A stretch of DNA of 64,000 nt from Streptomyces griseoluteus. Lineage in GTDB: Bacteria; Actinomycetota; Actinomycetes; Streptomycetales; Streptomycetaceae. Under the pieces are notes generated by a model, which made no database searches, was not told the origin of the DNA, and saw only the letters and a program-made list of their open reading frames with translations. The DNA is taken from NCBI GenBank assembly GCA_000717735.1, contig JOBE01000022.1, positions 1 through 64,000 on the forward strand, written 5' to 3'. A program made the translations under genes and the position numbers. Positions 35,731 through 44,219 of this stretch are shown here, piece by piece. Position 1 is the stretch's first letter. The number at the start of each line of letters is the position of its first letter.

Positions 35731-36699
35731 TCAGCGGGTGATGTCCTGGGCCGCGAGCAGGCCGAGTTCGGCGCGGCGCGGGAGGCCTTCCCAGTCGCCG
35801 GGGACCGAGACCGCGAAGGCGCCGCTGAGCGCGGCGAGGCGCAGGCGCTGCTCCACGGGCGAGCCGTCGAGGAGGGCGGCGAGGTAGCCGGAGACGAAGG
35901 CGTCGCCCGCGCCGACGGGGTCGACGGCGGTGACGGGGACGGCGGGCCTGACGTGCAGGGCGTCGTCGGCGGTGGCCACGAGGGCGCCCCGCGCGCCGAG
36001 TTTGAGCACGGCCTGTCCCGGGCCGAGCCGGGTGAGGGCGCGGGCCATCCGCCCGGGTGCGTCCTCGGGCACGTCGGGCACGAAGAGGGCGGCCTCCTCG
36101 GGTCCCGCGAAGACGATGTCGGCGTACGGGAGGAGTCGGGCGAGCACCTCGGCGGCCTCGGCGCGGCTCCAGAGGCGTTCGCGGTGGTTGACGTCGAAGG
36201 AGACGGTGACCCCGGCGGCGCGGGCGAGCGAGACGGCGTGTTCGACGGCGGCGCGCGCGGTGGCGCTCAACGCCGGGGTGATGCCGGTGACATGGAGGAC
36301 CCGCGCCCCGGTGATCCGCTCCTCGTCGAGGTCCTCGGGGGCGAGCCGGGAGCCCGCCAGTCCGGCGCGGTAGTAGCTGACGCGGAGCCGGTCGGCGGTG
36401 CGGCGCTCACGGAGCATCAGGCCGGTGGGCGCGGCCGGGTCGGTACGGGCGGCGGACACGTCGACGCCTTCGGCGCGGAGCCCCGCGAGGATCATGGCGC
36501 CGGCGGCGTCGTCGCCGACGCGGCCGGTCCAGGCGGCCGTGTGGCCGAGGCGGCTGACGCCGATGGCGACGGTCGCCTCTGCGCCGGCCCAGCCGAGGCG
36601 GAGGGGGGTGCCGGTGGCGAGCGGACCGGGTTCGGTCGCGGCGGCCACCGCCATGGCCTCGCCGAGCGTGACGAGGGCGGCCGGACTCCGCCCCGTCAT
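35731..36699 (-). CDS. PfkB-family kinase, probable 2-keto-3-deoxygalactonate kinase
   Basis: 322 residues. The PfkB signature DPVGAGDAFVSG near 270-280 carries the catalytic Asp, and WAGAEATVAIGVSRLG near 36-50 is the first signature. By position it would phosphorylate 2-keto-3-deoxy-galactonate. Classical DgoK is a different family, so this is a PfkB substitute (KdgK type). Its start overlaps the end of the aldolase gene by four bases. Confidence 0.85.
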   Translation of the reverse strand: MTGRSPAALVTLGEAMAVAAATEPGPLATGTPLRLGWAGAEATVAIGVSRLGHTAAWTGRVGDDAAGAMILAGLRAEGVDVSAARTDPAAPTGLMLRERRTADRLRVSYYRAGLAGSRLAPEDLDEERITGARVLHVTGITPALSATARAAVEHAVSLARAAGVTVSFDVNHRERLWSRAEAAEVLARLLPYADIVFAGPEEAALFVPDVPEDAPGRMARALTRLGPGQAVLKLGARGALVATADDALHVRPAVPVTAVDPVGAGDAFVSGYLAALLDGSPVEQRLRLAALSGAFAVSVPGDWEGLPRRAELGLLAAQDITR

Positions 36700-37367
36700 C
36701 GGCCTGTCCCGTCTCGGCGTATCCCGTCGAGGAAGGCGGCCGCGCGTTCGGCGAGGGCCGCGAGGGAGCCGCCCTCGCAGGCGTCGCCGACGAGGGGGCT
36801 GCCGATGCCGAGCGCGGTGGCTCCGGCGGCGAGGTAGGCGGGGGCGTCGGCGGCGCCGATGCCGCCGGTCGGCACGAGCGGGACGTCGGGCAGCGGGGCG
36901 CGGACGGCGCGGAGGTACTCCGGTCCGCCGGTGGCGGCGGGGAACAGTTTCACCATGGTGGCGCCCGCCCGCCAGGCGGTGAGGATCTCGGTGGGGGTGT
37001 AGGCGCCGGGAAGCACAGGGACGCCCAGGCGGACGGCCTCCGTGATGACCTCGACGGAGGTGGTCGGGGTGATGAGGTAGGTGGCGCCCGCCTCGACGGC
37101 CGCCTGTGCCTCGGCGGGCGTGGTGACGGTGCCGGCGCCGAGCGCGAGTCCGGGCGGGGCGTCGGCGGCGTACTCGCGGAGCGCGTCGAGCACGCCGGGG
37201 GTGGTGAGGGTGAACTCGGCGGCGCGGACGCCGGACGCGAGGAGGGTGTCGGTGACCTCGGCGAGCCGGCCGGCGGAGGTGGCGCGGAGGATCGCGATGA
37301 CGGGGGCGGCGGCGAGCGCGGCACGGAGGCCGTCGGACGCGGCGGCTGTCGGGGGCGGGGTGGTCAT
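36696..37367 (-). CDS. KDPG/KDPGal-type aldolase
   Basis: 223 residues. The Eda/DgoA barrel is shown by PVIAILR near 22-28, the catalytic Glu in AAEFTLTTPG, GAGTVTTPAEA and the Schiff-base Lys in MVKLFPA. It splits 2-keto-3-deoxy-6-phospho-galactonate (or -gluconate) into pyruvate and glyceraldehyde 3-phosphate. The start ATG has an AAGGAAG at about 12 bases, longer than usual. It lies upstream of the kinase gene in the same operon. Confidence 0.9.
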   Translation of the reverse strand: MTTPPPTAAASDGLRAALAAAPVIAILRATSAGRLAEVTDTLLASGVRAAEFTLTTPGVLDALREYAADAPPGLALGAGTVTTPAEAQAAVEAGATYLITPTTSVEVITEAVRLGVPVLPGAYTPTEILTAWRAGATMVKLFPAATGGPEYLRAVRAPLPDVPLVPTGGIGAADAPAYLAAGATALGIGSPLVGDACEGGSLAALAERAAAFLDGIRRDGTGR

Positions 37368-37439
37368 GGCGTGTTGCTGCTTCTTCCTTGGTACGGAGAG
37401 GGTGCGGCCCTGGTACGGGGAGGGCGCGGGGGGCACGGC

Positions 37440-38345
37440 TCAGCGGTCGGCGTACGGGGGCTGGGGCAGGCCGGTGGTGCCGGGGCGGCAGACGAAGAGC
37501 CGTCCCGCGTCGGGCTCGGCCGCGCGGCGCTCCTCGTCGAGGCCCTCGGTCGCGGTGGTGATGACGAGGACGTCGAGGTCAGGTCCGGCGAAGGCGCAGC
37601 TCGTCACGTGCGAGGCGGGCACCTCCACGCGCGCGTGGACGGTGCCTTCGGGGGTGAAGGCGAGGACTTCGCCGCCTCCCCACACGGCGACCCAGACGCG
37701 CCCCTCGCTGTCGACGGTGAGGCCGTCGGGGACGCCCCGGTCGAGGACGGCGAAGGGGCGGCGGTCGCTCAGGACGCCCGTGAGCGGGTCGTAGGCGAAG
37801 GCGTCGACCCGGCCGGTGGGGCTGTCGGCGTAGTAGAGGCGGGTGCCGTCGGGGCTCCAGCCGAGGCCGTTGGAGATGGTGACGGAGTCGAGGAGCGTGA
37901 CGAGGCCCGCGCCGTCGAGGCGGTAGAGCGCGCCCGCGCCGGGGCTCTCGTCGTACGCCATGGTCCCGGCGAGCAGCCGGCCCGCGGGGTCGACGGCGGC
38001 GTCGTTCATGCGGCGCGGCAGGCCGTCGTCGGGGAGTGCGGGCGCGGCGACCTCGACGGCCTCGGTGACCGGGCGGCCGGCGGCCAGGTGGAGGAAGGAG
38101 GTGCCCGCCGCGGCGAGCAGGGCTCCGGAGGCGCAGGGCAGGACGGCGCCGACGGGGCGGTCGAACCGGAGGGTGGCGAGGGGCGTCAGGTCGGGGCGGG
38201 TCCGCTCGTGGGCGAGCGCGGCGCGGTGGACGAGCCCGTCGGGGATGTCGACCCAGAGCAGTTCCTGGCGCCGGGTGTCCCAGACGGGTCCTTCCGTCAG
38301 GCGCCCGGGCAGGGGGGAGCAGGGTTCGGCCCTGAGGTGCTGCAT
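37440..38345 (-). CDS. SMP-30/gluconolactonase-family lactonase
   Basis: 301 residues forming a six-bladed propeller of the SMP-30/regucalcin type: LTEGPVWD near 16-23 (metal Glu), PDDGLPRRMNDAAVDPAGRL with the Asn, TISNGLGWSPDG and VPDGLTVDSEGRVWVA. It hydrolyses sugar lactones such as galactono-lactone. AGGAGG precedes the ATG. First gene of the operon, divergent from the ROK regulator across a 154-bp spacer. Confidence 0.9.
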   Translation of the reverse strand: MQHLRAEPCSPLPGRLTEGPVWDTRRQELLWVDIPDGLVHRAALAHERTRPDLTPLATLRFDRPVGAVLPCASGALLAAAGTSFLHLAAGRPVTEAVEVAAPALPDDGLPRRMNDAAVDPAGRLLAGTMAYDESPGAGALYRLDGAGLVTLLDSVTISNGLGWSPDGTRLYYADSPTGRVDAFAYDPLTGVLSDRRPFAVLDRGVPDGLTVDSEGRVWVAVWGGGEVLAFTPEGTVHARVEVPASHVTSCAFAGPDLDVLVITTATEGLDEERRAAEPDAGRLFVCRPGTTGLPQPPYADR

Positions 38346-38499
38346 CTGGCCTCCTGGATGCGGTGCGGCGGTGTGGCGGGTGCGGCCGACGAAAAACTAC
38401 GGGTTCGTCTAACGGTTGTAAATATCCCGACGCCCGCTTCTTCCAACCCTTCGAATAAGATCCGCGAACGGGGCCGTACGAGCGCGGAGGACAGCAGTC
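38346..38499. promoter_or_regulatory. Divergent control region, lactonase operon / ROK regulator
   Basis: A 154-bp spacer with an AT-rich core (around 38390-38425, containing TTGTAAATA). No convincing palindrome was found. Any ROK operator should lie here. Confidence 0.4.
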
Positions 38500-39777
38500 A
38501 TGACCAAGCGGACGTCGCAGGACATTCGCCGCCTCAACCGCTTCGAGATCCTGCGCCGCTTCTACGCGGGTTCGGGCGCCATGAGCCGTCAGGACCTCGC
38601 GGCGGCGACCGGACTCTCCTTCGCCACCGTCGCCAACCTGACCGCGGAGCTGCTGGAGGCGGGCGTCCTCGTCGAGGCGGGCCACGAGGACTCCAGCGGC
38701 GGCCGGCCCCGCGCGCGGCTCGCGGTCAACGCCGACCGCGGCGCGCTGATCGGCGTCGACATCGCCGAGACCTCGGTCCACGCCGAGCTCTTCGACCTGG
38801 CCCTCGACGTCCGGTACTCCGTCGAGCGCCCGCTGCCCCCGGGCGACGTCCGGCCCGCCGACGTGGTCGAGCGGCTCGTCGGCTGCGTCGAGGAACTGCT
38901 GCGCGGCTCCGGCGTGCCCCGCGCGCGCGTGCTCGGGGTGGGCGTCAGCGTGCCCGGCATGGTGGAGCGCGAGGGCGGGGTCTCCTCCTTCTCGCCGTAC
39001 TGGTCCTGGCACGAGGTGCCGCTGCGCGCCCTGCTGGCCGAACGCCTCGGGCTGCCCCTCTGGCTCGACAACCCGCTGCGGGCCAGCACGGTCGCCGAGC
39101 TGTGGTTCGGCGCAGGCCGGGAGGTGGACGACCTGGTGGTCCTCACCCTGCGGGCCGGCGTCGGCGCCGGGATCGCCATCGACGGGCAGCTCTACCGGGG
39201 GTTCACCAACAGCGCGGGCGAATGGGGCCACACCTGTCTCGCGATCGACGGCCGGCTCTGCACCTGCGGCAACCGGGGTTGCGTGGAGGCGTACGTCAGC
39301 ACCCGGGGCATCGCCAGGACCTGGCGCGAGCTCGCGCCCGGCGACGAGCGGGCGACTGACCCCGACGACGCGGTCACGGTCGCCGCGCTCGCCCGCGCCG
39401 AGGCGGCCGGGGATCCGGTGGCCGCCGAGGTCATCGACCGGACCGGGCGCCATCTGGGCGCGGCGGTGGCGAACCTGGTCAATCTGCTCAACCCCCGGGT
39501 CCTCGTCCTCGGCAACCAGGTCGTGGACCTGCTCGGCGAGCGGCTCCTCACCGCCACGTACGAGGCGGTCACCCGGCACGCGCTGCCGCTGCCGCACCGG
39601 GCCGCGACCCTGCGGCGCAGCGCGGTGCCGCACAACGCGGTCACCCGGGGCGCGGCCGCCTTCGCCCTGGAGGGCTTCCTCGACGACCGGGAGGTCTTCG
39701 GCCCGGTCAGCCGGATGCGCCGGCCGCGCGAGCGGAGGGACGGTGGACGGGCCGGGTCCGCGGGCGCGGGGTCCTGA
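38500..39777 (+). CDS. ROK-family regulator of galactose-oxidation operon
   Basis: 425 residues. Winged HTH near 10-75 (MSRQDLAAATGLSFATVANLTAELLEAG), then a ROK domain with GEWGH and CTCGNRGCVEAY zinc motif. GGAGGA precedes the ATG. Divergent from the lactonase-aldolase-kinase-SDR-dehydratase operon, so it is the likely local regulator; its sugar effector is unknown. The arginine/glycine-rich tail (last 30 residues) is unusual but does not look like a frame error. Confidence 0.85.
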   Translation: MTKRTSQDIRRLNRFEILRRFYAGSGAMSRQDLAAATGLSFATVANLTAELLEAGVLVEAGHEDSSGGRPRARLAVNADRGALIGVDIAETSVHAELFDLALDVRYSVERPLPPGDVRPADVVERLVGCVEELLRGSGVPRARVLGVGVSVPGMVEREGGVSSFSPYWSWHEVPLRALLAERLGLPLWLDNPLRASTVAELWFGAGREVDDLVVLTLRAGVGAGIAIDGQLYRGFTNSAGEWGHTCLAIDGRLCTCGNRGCVEAYVSTRGIARTWRELAPGDERATDPDDAVTVAALARAEAAGDPVAAEVIDRTGRHLGAAVANLVNLLNPRVLVLGNQVVDLLGERLLTATYEAVTRHALPLPHRAATLRRSAVPHNAVTRGAAAFALEGFLDDREVFGPVSRMRRPRERRDGGRAGSAGAGS

Positions 39778-39813
39778 CCCTTGGCGACCCGCCCCCACCC
39801 CGGCGGCCCCGGC

Positions 39814-40584
39814 TCAGCCTGCGAACCGGTGGCCGAGGCGTACCGACAGCTCGTTCGCGCCCTTCACGGCGAGGGCGGTGAGTTCGTTCTCCCGGTCCTC
39901 CGTCCAGCGGTGCGCCGGCACCGAGACGGAGAGGGCGGCGACGACCCGGCCGGAGCGGTCCCGGACCGGCGCGGCGACACAGCTGACGTCGGGGTTGGAC
40001 TCCTGCTGTTCCACGGCGACCCCGAGGATCCGGATCTCCGTGAGCGCGGCGCGCAGGGCGTCCGGGTCGGAGAGGCTGGCGGGCGTCATGGCGGTGAGTT
40101 CGCGGCCTTCGAGCCGTTCGTCGAGCTCGTGCTCCGGGAGGGTGGCGAGCAGCATCTTGCCGACGGCGGTGCAGTGGGCGGGCAGTCGGCGCCCGGCCGC
40201 GGAGACCATCCGTACGGCGTGGGTGGAGTCGACCTTGGCGATGTAGATGACGTCCGCGTCCTCGAGGACGGCCACGTGGACCGTCTCGCCGCAGGTGTCG
40301 ACCAGTTCGCGGGCGACCTGGTGCCCCTCGGCCGCGAGGTCGAGCTGCTCGGCGTACCGGCTGCCGAGCTGGTAGGCGCGGACGCCGAGCCGGTAGCGGC
40401 CCGGCTGGTCCCGGACCGGTATCAGGTAGTTGCGGGCGGTCAGTGTGCTGACCAGCTCGTGCGTGGTCGTGCGGGGCAGCTGGAGCCTGCGGGTGATCTC
40501 GGGCGAGGACAGCGTCCCGTCGCCCTCAAGGAAGAGCTCCAGTATGTCGAATGCCCTGGTCACCGCCGGGACGAGTCGCCCCAT
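39814..40584 (-). CDS. IclR-family regulator
   Basis: 256 residues. Winged HTH at 1-65 (GTLSSPEITRRLQLPRTTTHELVSTL) is followed by the IclR effector domain (GETVHVAVLEDADVIYIAKVDS, then CTAVGKMLLATLPEHE). The start is the ATG with a GAGGTGG site; an upstream GTG would read through that site. Divergent from the enolase-superfamily dehydratase. Motifs TTCGAAATC/TTCGGAATATCGAA lie in the spacer and recur near 58.7 kb, so it may control both operons. Confidence 0.88.
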   Translation of the reverse strand: MGRLVPAVTRAFDILELFLEGDGTLSSPEITRRLQLPRTTTHELVSTLTARNYLIPVRDQPGRYRLGVRAYQLGSRYAEQLDLAAEGHQVARELVDTCGETVHVAVLEDADVIYIAKVDSTHAVRMVSAAGRRLPAHCTAVGKMLLATLPEHELDERLEGRELTAMTPASLSDPDALRAALTEIRILGVAVEQQESNPDVSCVAAPVRDRSGRVVAALSVSVPAHRWTEDRENELTALAVKGANELSVRLGHRFAG

Positions 40585-40607
40585 GGGTCCCCACCTCGCT
40601 TCCACGT

Positions 40608-40642
40608 GTTCGAAATCCCGTACCGCGATCGAAATCGCGAAC
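40608..40642. promoter_or_regulatory. Two IclR-type boxes near the IclR start
   Basis: Boxes around 40608-40616 (GTTCGAAAT) and 40628-40642 (ATCGAAATCGCGAAC) resemble the 40.79-kb and 58.71-kb motifs and suit autoregulation of the IclR gene. Confidence 0.5.
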
Positions 40643-40787
40643 AGAGACTAGCGGCGCACCACGGGGCGGGCAACGGCTTCGACAGGAGCGAAGCGACGGC
40701 CGCGCCGGGACCCCGGGCCGGGCGGACGCGCCCCCATTGACACCCCGGTGGACCGCTGCCTACGGTCTCGCCGATCCACCGAACGCC

Positions 40788-40803
40788 ATTCGGAATATCG
40801 AAC
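40788..40803. promoter_or_regulatory. IclR-type operator ATTCGGAATATCGAAC
   Basis: Imperfect dyad, TTCG...CGAA, 31 bp before the dehydratase start. Twelve of 14 core bases match the site at 58706-58719. Confidence 0.65.
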
Positions 40804-40834
40804 ATCCCCATCCGAGTCCCCGGGAGCAACCACC

Positions 40835-41989
40835 GTGCGCATCACGGGAATCACCACTCACGTCGTCGGCACGCCCTGGCGCAACCTCACCTATGTCCTG
40901 GTCCACACCGACGAGGGTCTGACCGGTGTCGGCGAGACCCGGATGCTCGGGCACACCGACGCGCTCGTGGGCTATCTCCGCGAGGCGGAGGCCAACCACA
41001 TCGCCGGCTCGGACCCGTTCGCGGTCGAGGACCTCGTACGGCGCATGAAGTACGGCGACTACGGGCGGGCCGGCGAGATCGTCATGTCCGGCATCGCCGT
41101 CGTCGAGATGGCCTGCTGGGACATCAAGGGCAAGGCGCTCGGCGTGCCCGTCTGGCAGCTGCTCGGCGGGAAGGTCACCGACCGGGTCAAGGCGTACGCC
41201 AACGGCTGGTACACCACCGAACGCACCCCAGAGGCGTACCACGAGGCGGCCCGCGCCGTCGTGGCACGCGGCTACCGGGCGCTGAAGATCGACCCGTTCG
41301 GCACCGGCCACTTCGAGCTGGACGCCGAGGGCTCGCGGTACGCGGTCTCCCTGATCGAGGCCGTACGGGACGCGATCGGCCCCGACACGGAGCTGATGGT
41401 GGAGATGCACGGCCGCTTCTCCCCCTCGACGGCGGTCCGGCTGGCCCGTGAACTGGCCCCGTTCCGGCCCGCCTGGCTGGAGGAGCCGGTGCCGCCTGAG
41501 AACCTCAAGGCCCTGGAGAAGGTCGCCGACAAGGTGGACATGCCGATCGCGACCGGTGAACGGATCCACGACCGGATCGAGTTCCGGGAGCTGTTCGAGT
41601 CGCAGGCGGCCGACATCATCCAGCCCGACGTCGGGCACATCGGCGGCATCCTGGAGACCAGGAAGCTGGCCGCCACCGCCGAGACCCACTACGTCCTCGT
41701 CGCCCCGCACAACGTGGGCGGCTCGGTGCTGACCGCCGCCTCGCTCCAACTGGCGGCCTGCACCCCCAACTTCAAGATCCTGGAGCACTTCAACGACTTC
41801 GCCGACGCGGAGATCAAGAAGGTCGTGCACGGGGCCCCCGAGGTCGACCCGGAGACCGGCTGCTTCACCGTCTCCCACGCCCCCGGCCTCGGCGTCGAGC
41901 TGGACGTGGACGCGGCGGCCGAGTTCCCCCAGCAGCGGGCCCGGTTCGACCTGTGGGCCGAGGGCTGGGAGAAGAGGCAGCCGAAGTGA
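40835..41989 (+). CDS. Enolase-superfamily sugar-acid dehydratase (MR/MLE type)
   Basis: 384 residues from GTG with GGGAG eight bases upstream. Key residues: Lys151-X-Asp153 (LKIDP), Glu190 and His192 (VEMHGR), Glu216 (LEEPV), Glu242 (ATGERIH), Asp265 (QPDVGH) and His292 (APHNVGG), so the metal site and the His-Asp dyad are intact. Substrates of this group are acid sugars (for example galactarate, gluconate, rhamnonate); which one is not readable. It is translationally coupled to a zinc dehydrogenase. It differs clearly from the DgoD-like gene at 34 kb. Confidence 0.85.
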   Translation: MRITGITTHVVGTPWRNLTYVLVHTDEGLTGVGETRMLGHTDALVGYLREAEANHIAGSDPFAVEDLVRRMKYGDYGRAGEIVMSGIAVVEMACWDIKGKALGVPVWQLLGGKVTDRVKAYANGWYTTERTPEAYHEAARAVVARGYRALKIDPFGTGHFELDAEGSRYAVSLIEAVRDAIGPDTELMVEMHGRFSPSTAVRLARELAPFRPAWLEEPVPPENLKALEKVADKVDMPIATGERIHDRIEFRELFESQAADIIQPDVGHIGGILETRKLAATAETHYVLVAPHNVGGSVLTAASLQLAACTPNFKILEHFNDFADAEIKKVVHGAPEVDPETGCFTVSHAPGLGVELDVDAAAEFPQQRARFDLWAEGWEKRQPK

Positions 41990-43017
41990 GCGCCGGTGCC
42001 ACGGCGGTGAGCCGCGCCGTCCTCGTCGAACGGCCCGGCGTTCACCGGCTGATCGGGCGCGAGGTCCCCGAGCCGGGCCCCGGCGAGGTCCGGGTCCGGG
42101 TCGCCGCCGCCGGGATCTGCATGAGCGACCGCGAGCTGTACGACGGGCACCGCGCCCCGGAGTACGTCCGCTATCCGGTGGTCCCCGGCCACGAGTGGTC
42201 CGGCACCGTGGACGCGGTCGGCGCCGGGGTCGATCCCGCGCTCCTCGGCCGGCCGTGCGTCGCCGAGGGCTTCCGGTCCTGCGGCCGGTGCGAGCGCTGC
42301 CGGTACGGCGAGACCAGTCTGTGCACGGCCGGGTACGCCGAGACCGGCTTCACCGAGCCGGGCGCGTTCGCCGACCACCTCCTCGTACCGGCCGGGCTGC
42401 TGCACCCGCTGCCGGACGGGGTCGACCTCCGGGCCGCGGCCCTGCTCGAACCGGCCGCGGTCGTCGCGGCGGCGGTACGGGCCGCGCGGCCGCGCCCCGG
42501 AGAGCGGATCGCCGTGGTCGGCGCCGGGACGCTCGGCCTGCTCGCCGTCCAGTGGCTCGCCGCCTCCTCCCCCGGCGAACTCGCCGTCGTGGACCCGCGC
42601 GCCCCGCGGGCGGACAAGGCCCTGGGCTTCGGCGCGAGCCGGACCCTCACCCCGCGCGAGGCGGACGGCGAGGCCGGACGCTTCGACCTCGTCGTGGAGA
42701 CCGCGGGGGCGCCCCCCACGGCCGCCTCCTCCTGTCTGCTCGCCCGCCGGGGCGGCCGGGTCGTCCTCACCGGCATGTTCACGGCGGGGGCCACCGGCAT
42801 CGACCCCGTCCACCTGTCCCTCAGCCAGCTGGAGGTCCGCAGCGTCTTCGGCGCCTCCTCGGCGGCCTGGGCCGACGCCGTCCGCGCCTTCTCGCTCGGC
42901 CTGCTCGACCCGGCTCCGCTCGTCACCCACGAGTTCCCCCTCGAACGGTTCGGGGAGGCGCTCGCCCTGGTGGGAGGCGGCGACCCGGGCACCGGCAAGG
43001 TCCTCCTCCGCCCCTGA
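41986..43017 (+). CDS. Zinc-dependent alcohol/sorbitol-type dehydrogenase
   Basis: 343 residues. Catalytic zinc ligands Cys45 (AGICMSD), His69 and Glu70 (PGHEW), structural zinc cysteines near 99, 102, 105 and 113 (CGRCERCRYGETSLC), and the GAGTLGLL Rossmann loop. Starts with GTG overlapping the dehydratase stop by four bases. Probably oxidises a polyol, sugar or sugar acid in the same pathway; the exact substrate is unknown. Confidence 0.87.
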   Translation: MSAGATAVSRAVLVERPGVHRLIGREVPEPGPGEVRVRVAAAGICMSDRELYDGHRAPEYVRYPVVPGHEWSGTVDAVGAGVDPALLGRPCVAEGFRSCGRCERCRYGETSLCTAGYAETGFTEPGAFADHLLVPAGLLHPLPDGVDLRAAALLEPAAVVAAAVRAARPRPGERIAVVGAGTLGLLAVQWLAASSPGELAVVDPRAPRADKALGFGASRTLTPREADGEAGRFDLVVETAGAPPTAASSCLLARRGGRVVLTGMFTAGATGIDPVHLSLSQLEVRSVFGASSAAWADAVRAFSLGLLDPAPLVTHEFPLERFGEALALVGGGDPGTGKVLLRP

Positions 43018-43024
43018 GTCCTCT

Positions 43025-43066
43025 CCTCCAGCCCCTGAGCCCTCAGCCTCCAGCGCTGAGCCCTCA
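43025..43066. repeat. Tandem ~21-bp repeat
   Basis: Two nearly identical copies (43025-43045 and 43047-43066, beginning CCTCCAGC and ending GAGCCCTCA) between the dehydrogenase and the U32-like gene. It may reflect slippage. Confidence 0.7.
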
Positions 43067-43091
43067 CCGCAGCCGACGCCAGAGGATTCCG

Positions 43092-44072
43092 ATGACCACG
43101 CGACCGGCCCCCCGCCGTCCCGGCGGCGACGCGCTCCGCCGTATCGGCCACCCCGTCCCGGCGGACGACCCCGCCGACACCTCGCCGCACGCCTTCCCCG
43201 ACGGGGGGCTGTGGCGCACCGAGGTCCCCTCCGTCGAGAGCCCCGAGGCGCTCGCCGTCGTCCTCGCGGAGAGCGAGCGCCTCGGCGTCCCCGTCCACCG
43301 CGTCAGCCAGGGCAGCGGCGTCTGGATGCTCACCGACGCCGAGATCTCCGAGATGGTGGGCGCGTGCACCGAACGGGCCGTGGAACTCTGTCTGTTCACC
43401 GGTCCGCGCGGCACCTGGGACACCGGGGCCGCGACCCGTACGGACTCCGGCGGCGCGGGGCTGCGCGCCCGGGGCCAGGACGGGCTCGCCGGCTGCGTCG
43501 AGGACGCCCTGCGGGCGGTCGCCCTCGGTGTCCGGTGTCTGCTCGTCGCCGACGAGGGCGTGCTCTGGACCCTGCACCGGCTGCGCGAGGCCGGGACCCT
43601 GCCCGCCGACACGACGTTCAAGGTGTCCGCCCTGATCGGGCCGGTCAACCCGGCCGCGTACGCCGTCCACGAGCGGCTCGGGGCGGACTCCCTCAACGTG
43701 CCGTCCGACCTGACCCTCGCCCATCTCACCGAGATACGGCGGGTCAGCCGGGCCCCGATGGACCTGTACGTCGAGGCCCCCGACGACCTCGGCGGCTACG
43801 TCCGGATGTACGAGACGGCCGAGTTGATCCGGCGGGGCGCGCCGCTGTACCTCAAGTTCGGCCTGAGCCGCTCGGCCGGGATCTACCCCTACGGGGCGCA
43901 TCTGCGGGAGCACGCGCTCGCCACCGCCCGGGAGCGGGTCCGGCGCGGCCGGCTGGTCCTCGACCTGCTCGCCCGGCACGGGGCGGACGGGGGGATGTCG
44001 CCGATCGGCTCCCGGAACCCGGGCGAACTCCACCGTTTCGCCTCCGACGTCGAAGCGCTTCGATCTTCCTGA
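43092..44072 (+). CDS. U32-like TIM-barrel protein of unknown function
   Basis: 326 residues with no signal peptide. The sequence resembles U32-type TIM-barrel proteins: SGVWMLTDAEI near 78-88, DSLNVPSDLTLAHLTEIRRV near 200-219, MDLYVEAPDDLGGYVR and APLYLKFGLSRSAGIYPYG. These are shared by a poorly described group found next to sugar-acid genes. Peptidase activity is doubtful because the context is carbohydrate catabolism. The ATG has GAGGA close by. It follows the dehydrogenase by 74 bp and its last codons contain a perfect LacI-type palindrome that probably serves the next gene. Confidence 0.7.
   Translation: MTTRPAPRRPGGDALRRIGHPVPADDPADTSPHAFPDGGLWRTEVPSVESPEALAVVLAESERLGVPVHRVSQGSGVWMLTDAEISEMVGACTERAVELCLFTGPRGTWDTGAATRTDSGGAGLRARGQDGLAGCVEDALRAVALGVRCLLVADEGVLWTLHRLREAGTLPADTTFKVSALIGPVNPAAYAVHERLGADSLNVPSDLTLAHLTEIRRVSRAPMDLYVEAPDDLGGYVRMYETAELIRRGAPLYLKFGLSRSAGIYPYGAHLREHALATARERVRRGRLVLDLLARHGADGGMSPIGSRNPGELHRFASDVEALRSS
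44050..44063. promoter_or_regulatory. Perfect operator TCGAAGCGCTTCGA
   Basis: A 14-bp perfect palindrome inside the 3' end of the U32-like gene, about 155 bp before the LacI-family gene. The same sequence occurs at 51485 and 51666. Confidence 0.7.
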
Positions 44073-44180
44073 GCCATCTCCCTGGACAGGCCCACACGGC
44101 CGCGTTACGGTCTCGCTGAACCGTCGAAGAGATCGTGCGACGGTTTTCGACGGGTTTCGACAGCGTTCGACAGCTGTCGG

Positions 44181-44192
44181 CGAAGCGATTCG
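44181..44192. promoter_or_regulatory. Degenerate operator CGAAGCGATTCG
   Basis: A one-mismatch version of the TCGAAGCGCTTCGA palindrome core, 28 bp before the LacI ATG. Suits autoregulation. Confidence 0.5.
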
Positions 44193-44219
44193 TCTCAGTC
44201 ACGGCCGCGGGGAGAGCGG

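Noticed and set aside
38346..38499. Palindromic ROK operator between lactonase and regulator
   Set aside because: I could not find a dyad with more than a few matching bases; only the AT-rich core was recorded.
43092..44072. Annotation as a collagenase-like peptidase (U32)
   Set aside because: Context is sugar-acid catabolism and I see no proof of peptidase residues; kept as U32-like of unknown role.
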